In this document: piece after piece, positions 28,160 through 37,496 of the stretch
Numbering within the stretch: position 1 is the first letter of the stretch
How the letters are laid out: every line of letters starts with the position of its first letter
Source: Parasphingorhabdus flavimaris
Lineage (GTDB): Bacteria; Pseudomonadota; Alphaproteobacteria; Sphingomonadales; Sphingomonadaceae
DNA: 64,000 bases
NCBI RefSeq assembly: GCF_013371215.1
Contig: NZ_JABWMH010000001.1
Span: forward strand, 909,209 to 973,208
Direction of reading: 5' to 3'
Program-made: the position numbers and the translations under genes
Notes under the pieces: model-generated
The model's database searches: none
What the model was told of the DNA's origin: nothing
The model's input: only the letters and a program-made list of their open reading frames with translations

Positions 28160-28947
28160 GCGACAACTCCCGCCATTTGAGCAAATTCCCGAAACTTGTC
28201 TTCGGCGTCGCCATATCGCGCGACTTCTCCGACGACGAGCAATGCGGGGCTACGAATATCTTCGCGGCGGACAAGATCGCCAAGGTCGGTCAGCAATGTC
28301 CGGAGCGCACGGAAATTGTCGCGCGTACCATTTTCGAGCACAGCTACCGGAAGATCGGGTGCGGCGCCGTCGGCGATCAGCTTTTCGACGATCGCTTCGG
28401 CATTGGCCACGCCCATATAGATGACCAGGGTCCGGCCCTTGCCTGCCAGACCGGACCAGTTCTGGTCGGAAAGGCCCTTGCACTGGCCAGCGACGAAGGA
28501 AACGGCGCTGGAGGCGTCACGGTGGGTTAGCGGCATCCGCGCCTGTGCGGCGCAGCCGAGCGCGGCGCTGATGCCGGGAACGACTTCCACAGCAACGCCC
28601 GCGGCGATGCAATCGTCCGCCTCTTCGCCGCCGCGTCCGAAAATGAAGGGGTCACCGCCCTTGAGGCGAACGACCAGGTGGCCCTTGCCCGCTTCGCTTA
28701 CGAGGATGTTGTTGATCTGGTCCTGGGACACGCTGTGCATGGACCGTTTCTTGGCCACCGAAATGCGGCGCGCTGCGGGTGAGGAAAGAGCGAGTATCTC
28801 GCGGCTGACCAGACCGTCATGGACGATCACGTCGGCGGTCTCCAGCAGTCTTGCGGCTTTCAGGGTCAGCAGATCGGGGTCACCGGGACCGGCGCCGACC
28901 AGATAGACTTTGCCCGCCTGTGCGGTCTTTTGTGGGATATTTTCCAT
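28156..28947 (-). CDS. cobA: Uroporphyrinogen-III C-methyltransferase (siroheme synthesis)
   Basis: SUMT methylates uroporphyrinogen III at C2 and C7 to precorrin-2, the precursor of the siroheme used by CysI. The 263-residue protein has VYLVGAGPGDPDLLTLKA at 14-31, the SAM loop VVRLKGGDPFIFGRGGEE and VVPGISAALG. It is the single-domain type; the dehydrogenase/ferrochelatase module of E. coli CysG is absent and must be encoded elsewhere. It is the first gene of cobA-DUF2849-cysI-DUF934-cysH, whose dedicated purpose is sulfite reduction. Confidence 0.94.
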   Translation of the reverse strand: MENIPQKTAQAGKVYLVGAGPGDPDLLTLKAARLLETADVIVHDGLVSREILALSSPAARRISVAKKRSMHSVSQDQINNILVSEAGKGHLVVRLKGGDPFIFGRGGEEADDCIAAGVAVEVVPGISAALGCAAQARMPLTHRDASSAVSFVAGQCKGLSDQNWSGLAGKGRTLVIYMGVANAEAIVEKLIADGAAPDLPVAVLENGTRDNFRALRTLLTDLGDLVRREDIRSPALLVVGEVARYGDAEDKFREFAQMAGVVA

Positions 28948-29049
28948 GCAAGCGATATGCCTGCATCGACCGGATTGTTCAAAACAGAAGTTTTTGGGGA
29001 CGCCTAAGCTAAGCTATTTTGCGTGTGCCCGTTGCTTGTGGTCGACATT

Positions 29050-30459
29050 TCACTCGTCTTTGAGGCCGATGCCGATCGAGGCCTTGAGTTGCTCTGCTTC
29101 CAGGGAAACGACCGGATAGGCGCAATAATCGGCGGCATAATAAGCGCTGGGCCGGTGGTTGCCCGACAATCCAATACCGCCAAAGGGCGCTTCGGAAGAA
29201 GCGCCGACTGTCATCTTGTTCCAGTTCACGATACCGGCGCGGCTGTTGGACCAATATTGGTCATATTGCTGTGCGGTTCCGCCGATTAGCGCGGAGGACA
29301 GCCCGTAGCGGGTATTGTTTGCCTCGGCGATGGCTTCTTCGAAGTCGTTGACCCGGATGACCTGTAAAATCGGTCCGAACAATTCGATATCCGGCCGTTC
29401 GGGAAGATCGGTCACGTCGATGATGCCTGGGGTCAGGAAGGGGCGGCCTTCAATCGGTCGCGCCATATGTTTGATCGGCTTGCCACCATGGCTCATCAGG
29501 GCGAGAAAACTCTCGGTCAGGCCGTCCGCGGTTTCATTGTCGATAACCGGGCCCATGAAGGGGGCAGGGCTGGCAAAGGGTTCGTCAATGATCAGGCGAT
29601 CGGCGATTCGCTTCACTTCGCGAACGATCCCGTCATAGATCGTGTCTTTGACGATCAGACGGCTCGCGGCCGAGCAACGCTGTCCCGCGGTCAGGAAAGC
29701 GGATTGTACGATCAGGATGGCGGCGCTGTGCGTGTCCTGGGTATCCCAGGCAATGATCGGGTTGTTACCACCCATTTCCAGCGCCAGAATCTTGTCGGGC
29801 CGGGAGGCGAACTGGCGGTTGAGCGCGATTCCGGTGCGGGCCGATCCGGTGAACAAAACACCATCCAGATCGTCGTTGGCGGTCAGCTGCTTGCCGGTTT
29901 CCGGACCGCCGTGCAAAATATTGACCACGCCGGGCGGCATGCCGATCTTGGTGAATGCATCAACGAGATACTGGCCTACCGCGGGTGTCTTCTCGGACGG
30001 TTTGAATATGATTGTGTTGCCCGCAATCAGGGCGGGAACAATATGTCCATTGGGCAAATGGGCCGGGAAATTATAGGGGCCAAGCACGGCAAGTACGCCG
30101 TGCGGCTTATGTCGCAAGGCCGCTCGCATATTGGGCTGGCTTGGTAATTGCCGTTGCGGGGTCCGCTCGGCAAAAGCTTTTACCGAAATATCGATTTTCT
30201 TGACCACTGAATCGACTTCGGTCCGGGATTCCCAGATCGGTTTGCCGGTTTCGCGTGAAATGAGTTCGGCTAGCTCGTCGCCATGGGAACGGATGCGATT
30301 TGCATAGCGCCGGACGACCTCGATGCGCTTGACGACCGCCATGGAGGCCCAGCCGGGCCATGCTTCGCGCGCCCGGGCAACCGCTGCATCCGCGTCTCCA
30401 CTGGTGCCGGTCCACAAAGTAGCTCCGGTTGCTGGTTCGGTCGATATCAGGTCGGTCAA
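29050..30459 (-). CDS. astD: Succinylglutamate-semialdehyde dehydrogenase
   Basis: AstD oxidises N-succinylglutamate semialdehyde in the arginine succinyltransferase pathway. The 469-residue ALDH has E228 in LEMGGN and catalytic C262 in TAGQRCSAASR; the AstD-specific pattern PHGVLAVLGPYNFPAHLPNGHIVPALIAGN is recognisable over residues 119-148. The start is a TTG at 30459 with GAGG upstream. No astA, astB or astE is adjacent, so the pathway is split in the genome or the enzyme has a related substrate. Confidence 0.88.
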   Translation of the reverse strand: MTDLISTEPATGATLWTGTSGDADAAVARAREAWPGWASMAVVKRIEVVRRYANRIRSHGDELAELISRETGKPIWESRTEVDSVVKKIDISVKAFAERTPQRQLPSQPNMRAALRHKPHGVLAVLGPYNFPAHLPNGHIVPALIAGNTIIFKPSEKTPAVGQYLVDAFTKIGMPPGVVNILHGGPETGKQLTANDDLDGVLFTGSARTGIALNRQFASRPDKILALEMGGNNPIIAWDTQDTHSAAILIVQSAFLTAGQRCSAASRLIVKDTIYDGIVREVKRIADRLIIDEPFASPAPFMGPVIDNETADGLTESFLALMSHGGKPIKHMARPIEGRPFLTPGIIDVTDLPERPDIELFGPILQVIRVNDFEEAIAEANNTRYGLSSALIGGTAQQYDQYWSNSRAGIVNWNKMTVGASSEAPFGGIGLSGNHRPSAYYAADYCAYPVVSLEAEQLKASIGIGLKDE

Positions 30460-30596
30460 AATTGCCTCGGTTTTCTAAGCTTATCTTGTTCAAAAGACGG
30501 GTATATGATCATTCTCCAAGATAGATCATAGCGCCAAAAAATCCAGAAGCCCCATGGTTAATGTTTTTGCCATGCTCTTTTTACAAAATATCCTTG

Positions 30597-31997
30597 TCAT
30601 CCTTTGCGCAAGGCTTGGCCCATTTCACGAATATCATTGATTTTTCCTGACAATGCAGACCAGTCATCCTGTTGTGCAATGTCGGTCCAGATCGCTTCGA
30701 CTTCCTCGATATGCATCGAACAGGGGGAGGCTTTGCGCCAATATTCGCTGACAGGCTCTCGGGAGCGCTCGCGATCGGCCATCAACGACTGAAAGTCCGA
30801 AAATTCGGATGCATTCTTGTCCGGTTTGGCAAGATTCGCGGCTCCGCCCCAATCGAAGAAGAATTGATCAATCTCTATTGTCTTTTCCGCCAGTCCCTTT
30901 TCCGCGGCGACAACCAGATCGCGATCCGCTTCAAAACCCTCTGACCGGACGCCAAGACGCCAGCAGAAATGTTCGGTGAAGGCTTTGCCATAGGCCTTGG
31001 GAAAGCCTTCAAGCGTTGCAACAAGCGGTTCGCTGTCCGAGATCAGGCGGAGAGCGCTGGCGAGTTGCGCGAGGTTCCAATGCAGCGCTTCCGGTTGCCG
31101 GGCAAAGCAATATAATCCTTCGTGGTCGAAATAGGCGGCGGTAAATCCGGGCTCCCAGTAAGGCGTGAAGCGCCAGGGGCCGTAATCGAAGCTTTCGCCG
31201 GTGATATTGATATTGTCCGTGTTGAGGACGCCGTGGACAAATCCCGCAGTCATGTAGGCACCCGCCAGCTTCGCGACTTCCTGTGCGACTTTTCCGAACA
31301 ACTCCGCTGCCGGGTCGTCGGTCTGTACCCCGCCATAATATTGTTCGAGACAATATTCGACGAGTTGCCTCATCAGCGCTTCATTCTTCTCATAAGCGAT
31401 CCGCTGGAACGTGCCGAACCGTATGTGGCTGTGACTCAACCGCGTCATCACCGCCGACCGGGTGGGAGAGGGCTCGTCGCCGCGGGACAATTTTTCTCCG
31501 GTCTCGACAACTGAAAAGGTCTCTGAAGTATAGACGCCCAGAGCTTCTAGCATTTCGGTTGCCAGAATCTCGCGGACCGCACCTTTCAGCGTCAGTCGAC
31601 CGTCGCCGGATCTGCTCCACGGCGTGGTGCCGGATCCCTTGGTCGCCAGATCCATGAGCCGTTGCTCGTGATCGCGAAGCTGTGCGAACAGGAATCCACG
31701 GCCATCGCCGATGTCGGGATTGTAATTGCGGAACTGATGTCCGTGATAGCGGAGTGCCAGCGGAGGATCGAGATTGTCGGGCAGCGGTTCGAACCGGCCG
31801 AAATGGGATAGCCACTCCTGCTCGTCGAGCGTGTCCAGTCCGACGCTCTGGTCCCAGCGGTCATTTCTGAACCGCAGAATATGCTCGGGAAAATCGGCGG
31901 CGGCGACCGGATCGCCGATCTTTTCTCCCAATTTGGTGATCTGGACATCCGGCTGATAGACGCTCTTGCCGGGTTCGGATTGCGGTTTATATGGCAT
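30597..31997 (-). CDS. selO: Protein adenylyltransferase SelO (YdiU family)
   Basis: SelO is a pseudokinase-fold enzyme that AMPylates proteins in redox stress. The 466-residue protein has the family patterns LRYHGHQF, GDGRGFLFAQL, ATKGSGTTPWSRSGDGR, the metal-binding HGVLNTDN and FDYGPW. GHQF is followed by an unusual RNYNPDIGDGR rather than the common GxxxPQLGDGR. The C-terminus ends GQALRKG, without the Cys/Sec redox motif seen in some homologues. It is a single gene, divergent from the hydrolase at 32057. Confidence 0.9.
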   Translation of the reverse strand: MPYKPQSEPGKSVYQPDVQITKLGEKIGDPVAAADFPEHILRFRNDRWDQSVGLDTLDEQEWLSHFGRFEPLPDNLDPPLALRYHGHQFRNYNPDIGDGRGFLFAQLRDHEQRLMDLATKGSGTTPWSRSGDGRLTLKGAVREILATEMLEALGVYTSETFSVVETGEKLSRGDEPSPTRSAVMTRLSHSHIRFGTFQRIAYEKNEALMRQLVEYCLEQYYGGVQTDDPAAELFGKVAQEVAKLAGAYMTAGFVHGVLNTDNINITGESFDYGPWRFTPYWEPGFTAAYFDHEGLYCFARQPEALHWNLAQLASALRLISDSEPLVATLEGFPKAYGKAFTEHFCWRLGVRSEGFEADRDLVVAAEKGLAEKTIEIDQFFFDWGGAANLAKPDKNASEFSDFQSLMADRERSREPVSEYWRKASPCSMHIEEVEAIWTDIAQQDDWSALSGKINDIREMGQALRKG

Positions 31998-32056
31998 TTC
32001 CCTTCAGTGGCGGCTAATCGGTTTTGCAGCAAGTGGGAAGACGGGATCAAATTGGT

Positions 32057-32920
32057 ATGAACCAGAAAAAATCTTATCAGGACCTTTACTGGGAAGCCGA
32101 TGACGGGTTGAAACTGCACGCCTATGACTATCCGTCGGACAGCGGTAAAACCCCCGTTATCTGCGTACCCGGACTGACCCGCAATGCCCGTGATTTCCAG
32201 CATCTTGGCGCGGAGTTTCCCGGGTCGCGCCGGATCATCATGCTCGACCTTCGCGGTCGCGGCATGAGCGAATATTCCAAGGACAGCAGCACCTATAACC
32301 CCAGGCAATATGCTTCCGATATCATCATGTTGATGGACGAGCTGAAAATAGAGAAGGCGATTTTCTTCGGTACGTCACTGGGTGGAGTCGTGACCATGGT
32401 CATGTCCAAAATGCATCCGGAGCGGGTGGCTGGCGCGTTGCTGAACGATATTGGTCCCGAGCTTGACCAGCGGGGTCTCGACCGGATTGCCTCCCATGTA
32501 GGGCAGGGACGCAGCTTTGATACATGGGCCCATGCCGCACGCGACATGGCGGAAAACAACGGGGACATTTTTCCCGACTTCACCCTGAAGGACTGGATCG
32601 CCTTCGCCAAGAAACTGTACCAGATGAACAGCTCCGGCCGGATCAAGCTGGACTATGACATGAAAATTGCCGAGCCGTTTGACAGCAAGGGCGGTGGTAG
32701 CGGTGCATTGTGGAATGCGCTGGAGAATATGAAGGATGTTCCAACGCTTATATTGCGCGGAGAACTGTCAGACCTGTTCAGCGAGCGGGTCGCCGGGCAG
32801 ATGCTCGAGAAACTGGACAAGGGCGAACTGGTCACGGTCCCGCGCGTGGGCCACGCTCCGACGCTCGAGGAACCCGCCTCGCTTGACGCGATCCATCAAT
32901 TGCTCCACCGCATAGACTGA
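32057..32920 (+). CDS. Alpha/beta hydrolase
   Basis: A 287-residue alpha/beta-hydrolase. The oxyanion strand reads VPGLTRNARDF, the nucleophile elbow GTSLGG carries the serine, an aspartate lies in LRGELSD, and the histidine in RVGHAPTL. The ATG at 32057 is chosen over in-frame TTG 32024 and GTG 32033. Substrate cannot be told; the family includes esterases and enol-lactonase-like enzymes. The glycosyltransferase gene follows 32 bases downstream. Confidence 0.85.
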   Translation: MNQKKSYQDLYWEADDGLKLHAYDYPSDSGKTPVICVPGLTRNARDFQHLGAEFPGSRRIIMLDLRGRGMSEYSKDSSTYNPRQYASDIIMLMDELKIEKAIFFGTSLGGVVTMVMSKMHPERVAGALLNDIGPELDQRGLDRIASHVGQGRSFDTWAHAARDMAENNGDIFPDFTLKDWIAFAKKLYQMNSSGRIKLDYDMKIAEPFDSKGGGSGALWNALENMKDVPTLILRGELSDLFSERVAGQMLEKLDKGELVTVPRVGHAPTLEEPASLDAIHQLLHRID

Positions 32921-32952
32921 ATATTTGTCAGCTAGCCGAACATGAAAATGAC

Positions 32953-34098
32953 ATGAAACCTGCAAAAATCCTGCATCTCCACAGCACGTTCAATCTGGGC
33001 GGCAAGGAAGCGCGCGCCGTCAGATTGATGAACCATTTCGGTGCCGCTGCCGAACATGTGATATTGTCGGCAGAACCCGAGAGTCTGTCCGCTCGCGATG
33101 CGATCGATGCCGGGATAAAGGTCGCATTTCCCAAGGATGCGCCTTCGCTGGCGGGGAAACCATCGCTGAAGCGATACCGCGAATTTGTCAGCTATTTCCG
33201 GCAGTTTGATCTGATCCTGTCCTATAATTGGGGCTCGATGGACGGCGTGATGGCGCGAACCATATTCTCGCGTGTCGGCGGCTTGCCTCCGCTGATCCAT
33301 CATGAAGACGGATTTAACGAAGACGAGCAACAGAAGCTCAACTGGAAGCGAAACTGGTTCCGCAAATTTGCTCTGGGTGACGCGCGCGCGCTTGTCGTGC
33401 CGTCGGAACAACTGGCAGCGATCGCGAGGGATGTCTGGAAACAGCCCGAACAGAAAATCCAGCGTATTCCCAACGGCATCGATGTGAAGCGCTTTGCCAA
33501 AAAACCGCAGCGCGGTGCCTTGCCGGGTTTCATCAAGCGCGACGGAGAAGTGGTCGTCGGTACGGTGGCCGGGCTGCGCGCGATCAAGAATTTGCCGCGT
33601 CTGGTACGTGCCTGTGCCGCTGCGGGCGACAATGTCCGGCTGGTGATAGTCGGTGAAGGGCCGGAAAAGGAAGCGATTCTGGCCGAGGCCAGGCGTGTCG
33701 GGCTGGATGACCGCTTGCTGATGCCGGGCTTCATGGCTGATCCGGCGCGCTATATCGGCCTGTTTGATGTGTTTGCGCTGTCATCGGATAGCGAACAATT
33801 CCCGATTTCGCTGATCGAGGCGATGGCCGCCGGTTTGCCGGTTGCGGCGACCGATGTCGGTGATATAAAATCGATGGTCTCGCAGGCCAATCATGGATTT
33901 ATCAAACCGCTTGCCGATGAAGCAAAATTCCAGGAGTCGCTGACGACCCTGATCCAGCATCAGCAATTACGCGAGGACCTGGGCATGCAGAACCAGCTTA
34001 AGGCGGAGGCCGAATATAACGAGAGCAAGATGCTGGGGCGCTACGGACTGCTTTACGGTCATGCACTCGGACGCGCTGAATTTGGCGCGGTTAAATAA
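32953..34098 (+). CDS. Glycosyltransferase, GT4-like
   Basis: A 381-residue GT-B fold glycosyltransferase. The N-terminal domain has HLHSTFNLGGKEARAVRLM, and the C-terminal donor domain VGTVAGLRAIKNLPRLVRA, VIVGEGPEKEA, LLMPGF and the EX7E-type motif in SLIEAMAAGLPVAATDVG. This is the pattern of GT4 enzymes that build surface polysaccharides from nucleotide sugars at the inner membrane. Sugar and acceptor are unknown, and no other polysaccharide gene is near. Confidence 0.87.
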   Translation: MKPAKILHLHSTFNLGGKEARAVRLMNHFGAAAEHVILSAEPESLSARDAIDAGIKVAFPKDAPSLAGKPSLKRYREFVSYFRQFDLILSYNWGSMDGVMARTIFSRVGGLPPLIHHEDGFNEDEQQKLNWKRNWFRKFALGDARALVVPSEQLAAIARDVWKQPEQKIQRIPNGIDVKRFAKKPQRGALPGFIKRDGEVVVGTVAGLRAIKNLPRLVRACAAAGDNVRLVIVGEGPEKEAILAEARRVGLDDRLLMPGFMADPARYIGLFDVFALSSDSEQFPISLIEAMAAGLPVAATDVGDIKSMVSQANHGFIKPLADEAKFQESLTTLIQHQQLREDLGMQNQLKAEAEYNESKMLGRYGLLYGHALGRAEFGAVK

Positions 34099-34176
34099 CG
34101 CAATTCATAACAGAGTTTTTGCGAGCATTTTTGTCTGCCGCCGTCTATATCGACTTGGGGAAAATAGGAGATTTCA

Positions 34177-35580
34177 TTGTTCAAAGGCTTAAAACCCATC
34201 CAGTATAACGGTCACGAAGTATGGCCTTTGATCGAGGGTGGAAAAGGCGTCGCAGCCACCAATCACGCCAGTTCGGGAGCCTGGGCGGCTGCCGGCGGCA
34301 TCGGCACGGTCTCCGCAGTCAATGCGGACAGCTATGACGAACATGGCAATGTCATCCCGCAAATCTATCACGGCCGGAAACGCGAAGAGCGGCACCAGGA
34401 ACTGATCGAATATGCGATCGACGGTGCTGTCACGCAGGTCAAGCAGGCCTATGAAATTTCCGAAGGCAGGGGCGCGATCAACATCAACGTCCTGTGGGAA
34501 ATGGGCGGCGCGCAGCAGGTCCTCGAAGGCGTGCTGGAGCAGACCAAAGGCATGGTCGCGGGTGTTACCTGCGGCGCGGGCATGCCCTATAAATTGTCCG
34601 AAATTGCCCAGCAATATGGCGTGAACTATCTGCCGATCATCAGTTCCGCCCGTGCTTTCCGCGCGCTGTGGAAGCGGGCCTATAAAAAGGTCCCGGATTT
34701 GATGGCGGCAGTGGTCTATGAAGACCCCTGGCTGGCGGGTGGCCATAACGGCCTGTCCAATGCAGAAGATCCGCGAAAGCCGGAAGATCCCTATCCACGG
34801 GTCAGGGACCTGCGCGACACGATGCGCGCCGAAGGAATCCCGGACAGCGTACCGATCATCATGGCCGGCGGCGTCTGGCATTTGCGGGACTGGCAGGACT
34901 GGATCGACAGCGACGAGCTTGGCCAGATTGCCTTTCAGTTCGGCACCCGGCCCCTGCTCACCAAGGAAAGCCCGATTCCGCAAAGCTGGAAGAGCGAGCT
35001 GACCAAGATCAAGGAAGGCGATATCCTGCTGCACAAATTCTCGCCGACCGGGTTCTACAGTTCCGCGGTCCGCAACGAATTTCTCCGCAGTCTGGAATCG
35101 CGGTCTGAACGCCAGATTCCCTATTCGACAGAGAAGGCTGGCGAACATACACATCAGCTGGATGTCGGGATCAAGGGCAAGAATTTCTGGGTCACGCGCA
35201 ACGATCTGCTGCGGGCGCGCGAATGGGACGGGCTCGGCTTTACCATGGCGATGAAGACACCGGACAACACGCTGATATTTGCAACGCCGGAAGAGTCGAA
35301 AATGATCCGCAAGGATCAGGCCGACTGCATGGGTTGTCTGTCGCATTGCGGTTTCTCGGCGTGGAAGGATCATGACAATTTCAGCACCGGGCGGCTCGCT
35401 GATCCGCGCAGTTTCTGTATCCAGAAAAGCCTGCAGGAAATCGTTCATGGCGCGCCGGTCGAGGAACATCTGATGTTTGCCGGCCATGGCGCGTATAATT
35501 TCGGTACCGATCCATTCTACTCCAACGGCTTCGTCCCGACGGTGCAGCAACTGGTGGATCGCATTCTAACCGGCGACTAA
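34177..35580 (+). CDS. FMN-dependent nitronate monooxygenase-type oxidoreductase
   Basis: A 467-residue TIM-barrel flavin enzyme of the 2-nitropropane dioxygenase/nitronate monooxygenase superfamily. GGIGTVSAVNAD, the GVTCGAGMP strand, IISSARAF, the glycine-rich IIMAGGVWHLRDW and QFGTRPLLTKE mark the FMN-binding strands. A C-terminal cysteine pair (DCMGCLSHCG) and longer length differ from classical NMO. The start is TTG at 34177, fixed by AGGAG six bases upstream. Physiological substrate unknown. The acetyltransferase gene begins one base after the stop. Confidence 0.8.
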   Translation: MFKGLKPIQYNGHEVWPLIEGGKGVAATNHASSGAWAAAGGIGTVSAVNADSYDEHGNVIPQIYHGRKREERHQELIEYAIDGAVTQVKQAYEISEGRGAININVLWEMGGAQQVLEGVLEQTKGMVAGVTCGAGMPYKLSEIAQQYGVNYLPIISSARAFRALWKRAYKKVPDLMAAVVYEDPWLAGGHNGLSNAEDPRKPEDPYPRVRDLRDTMRAEGIPDSVPIIMAGGVWHLRDWQDWIDSDELGQIAFQFGTRPLLTKESPIPQSWKSELTKIKEGDILLHKFSPTGFYSSAVRNEFLRSLESRSERQIPYSTEKAGEHTHQLDVGIKGKNFWVTRNDLLRAREWDGLGFTMAMKTPDNTLIFATPEESKMIRKDQADCMGCLSHCGFSAWKDHDNFSTGRLADPRSFCIQKSLQEIVHGAPVEEHLMFAGHGAYNFGTDPFYSNGFVPTVQQLVDRILTGD

Positions 35581-35581
35581 A

Positions 35582-36037
35582 GTGGAAATCCGGCTTGATG
35601 ATTTGAGCGGCCGGCAGGTTCAGGACCTGCTGGCCGCGCATCTCGCCGGAATGCAGGAAAACTCGCCGCCGGAGAGCGTCTATGCGCTCGATCTTTCGGG
35701 TTTGCTGGCACCTGATGTCTCTGTCTGGACCGCATGGGACAGCGAAGAGTTGATGGGCATTGGCGCGCTGAAACAGCTTTCGTCATCAACCGGCGAGATC
35801 AAGTCGATGCGCACCGATCCCAGGCATCTGCGCAAGGGCGTTGGCCTCGCTCTTCTTGACCATGTCATCGCTCTAGCAAGGGAACGCGGTTACCGGCGTC
35901 TGAGTCTCGAGACCGGTTCCGGCGCAGAATTTGAACCGGCGCTGACCCTGTATCGCAAGCGCGGGTTTGCCAATGGCGAGCCGTTCGGCGACTATAAGCC
36001 GACGGACTTCAACCAGTTTCTGCATTTGGATATGTGA
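35582..36037 (+). CDS. GNAT family N-acetyltransferase
   Basis: A 151-residue GNAT enzyme. The acetyl-CoA loop is seen in IKSMRTDPRHLRKGVGLALLDH (motif A, R/Q-x-x-G-x-G/A as RKGVGLA), followed by YRRLSLETGSGAEFEPALTLYRKRGF, typical of motif B. The GTG at 35582 directly follows the upstream stop, which implies coupling with the flavin enzyme. The acceptor is unknown. Confidence 0.85.
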   Translation: MEIRLDDLSGRQVQDLLAAHLAGMQENSPPESVYALDLSGLLAPDVSVWTAWDSEELMGIGALKQLSSSTGEIKSMRTDPRHLRKGVGLALLDHVIALARERGYRRLSLETGSGAEFEPALTLYRKRGFANGEPFGDYKPTDFNQFLHLDM

Positions 36038-36079
36038 TGAGCTGCGCGCTGTCTCCCGTGAGGGAGAAGGCTTATAGTC

Positions 36080-37396
36080 TCAATCCAGATCCCAGGCCCG
36101 TTCGCCGTGGTTGGAAATATCCAGACCATCGCGCTCGTCGTCTTCGCTGACCCGCATCGGCAGGATGAAGCTGATACCGAAGCCGAGGATTGCCGTGGCG
36201 ACCGCCGACCAGATGGCAACCGCGCCAACGCCGATCAGCTGGGCGACAAACTGGCTGCCAAAGGCCATGCCCTCGCCATAGCCGGTGCCGCCAAAACCTT
36301 CGGAGATGAACAGCGCCAGCATCAGGCTGCCGAGGATGCCGCCGACGCCATGGACCGCGAACACGTCGAGGCTATCGTCGATCTTGAAGCCGTTCTTGAC
36401 CAGACCAACCGCCATGAAGCAGACAATCGACGCCACCGCGCCGATGATGATCGAGGCGCCGGGGCCGACGAATCCGGCCGCTGGCGTGATCGTCGCCAGT
36501 CCGGCAATCGCGCCGGTGGCGACGCCGACGGCGGTTGATTTACCGACCTTGAATTTCTCGATCAGGATCCACACCAATGCGGCCGTGGATGCGGCAATAT
36601 GGGTGTTGATGATCGCAGCCGACGCATCGTCGGTCGCGGTCAGGGCCGAGCCGCCGTTAAAGCCGAACCAGCCTACCCAGAGCATCGCAGCGCCAGCAAC
36701 GGTCAGGGCAGGGCTGTGCGGCAGCATCAGGGTTCTGGGCCAGCCCATGCGCTTGCCGAGCATGATCGCGACGACCAGTGCGGAAACGCCCGCTGTGGTG
36801 TGCACCACGATACCACCGGCAAAGTCGAGCACGCCGAGATTGCTCAGCCATCCGCCGCCCCAGATCCAGTGTGTCACCGGAGCATAGACAACGAGCAGCC
36901 AGAGGGCGGAAAAAGCCACAACCCAGCCAAAGCGCGCGCGTTCGACCCATGCGCCGATCATCAGCGCGGGGGTGATCACCGCGAAGGTCATCTGGAACAG
37001 GGCAAAGGTGGATTCGGGGATCGCCGTGCCTTCCCGGACATTGCCGAGATTGCCGAACATCCAGTTGAGGCCGTTGCCGAGAAACCCGTTGGTGACCTGA
37101 CCGAAAGCCAGTGTGTAGCCGACGATTATCCAGAGAACCGAGCATATGCCAGCCACCGCCATGCACTGGATCAGCACAGAGAGGAAATTCTTGGAGCGGA
37201 CCAGCCCGCCATAGAACAAGGCGAGGCCGGGCAGGGTCATGAACAGGACCAGAGCGCTGGAGGTCAATATCCAGGCGGTGTCGCCGCTGTTGGCGACATC
37301 GGTCGTCGCGGGATCGATGACCTGCTGCGCTAGAAGCGGGGAAGCGGCGTATCCGGCCGCGAGTAAAGTGCCCAATGACTTGACCAGATGTTTCAT
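36080..37396 (-). CDS. amtB: Ammonium transporter
   Basis: A 438-residue Amt channel. An N-terminal signal-like helix is followed by the usual eleven membrane segments. Hallmarks are GLALFYGGLVRSKN, DFAGGIVVHTTAGVSALV (with the pore histidine and the ligand aspartate region), HSPALTVAGAAMLWVGWFGFNGGS and the second pore histidine in FAVHGVGGILGSL. Amt genes usually follow glnK, but no PII gene is found on either side, so control by PII would act from another locus. A Gln/Asp-rich cytoplasmic tail ends the protein. Confidence 0.94.
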   Translation of the reverse strand: MKHLVKSLGTLLAAGYAASPLLAQQVIDPATTDVANSGDTAWILTSSALVLFMTLPGLALFYGGLVRSKNFLSVLIQCMAVAGICSVLWIIVGYTLAFGQVTNGFLGNGLNWMFGNLGNVREGTAIPESTFALFQMTFAVITPALMIGAWVERARFGWVVAFSALWLLVVYAPVTHWIWGGGWLSNLGVLDFAGGIVVHTTAGVSALVVAIMLGKRMGWPRTLMLPHSPALTVAGAAMLWVGWFGFNGGSALTATDDASAAIINTHIAASTAALVWILIEKFKVGKSTAVGVATGAIAGLATITPAAGFVGPGASIIIGAVASIVCFMAVGLVKNGFKIDDSLDVFAVHGVGGILGSLMLALFISEGFGGTGYGEGMAFGSQFVAQLIGVGAVAIWSAVATAILGFGISFILPMRVSEDDERDGLDISNHGERAWDLD

Positions 37397-37496
37397 GACA
37401 TTCCCCGTAACCTTAATCTTTTCATGTCCGTTCGCTGTTGCGAATCGGATTGTGCAGAATTCCTAGTCGAGACCCTCAGCCGACTCAACGGAAAGC

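Noticed and set aside
34189..35550. 453-residue open frame on the minus strand
   Set aside because: It is the antisense shadow of the flavin oxidoreductase gene, which has FMN motifs and a clear ribosome site.
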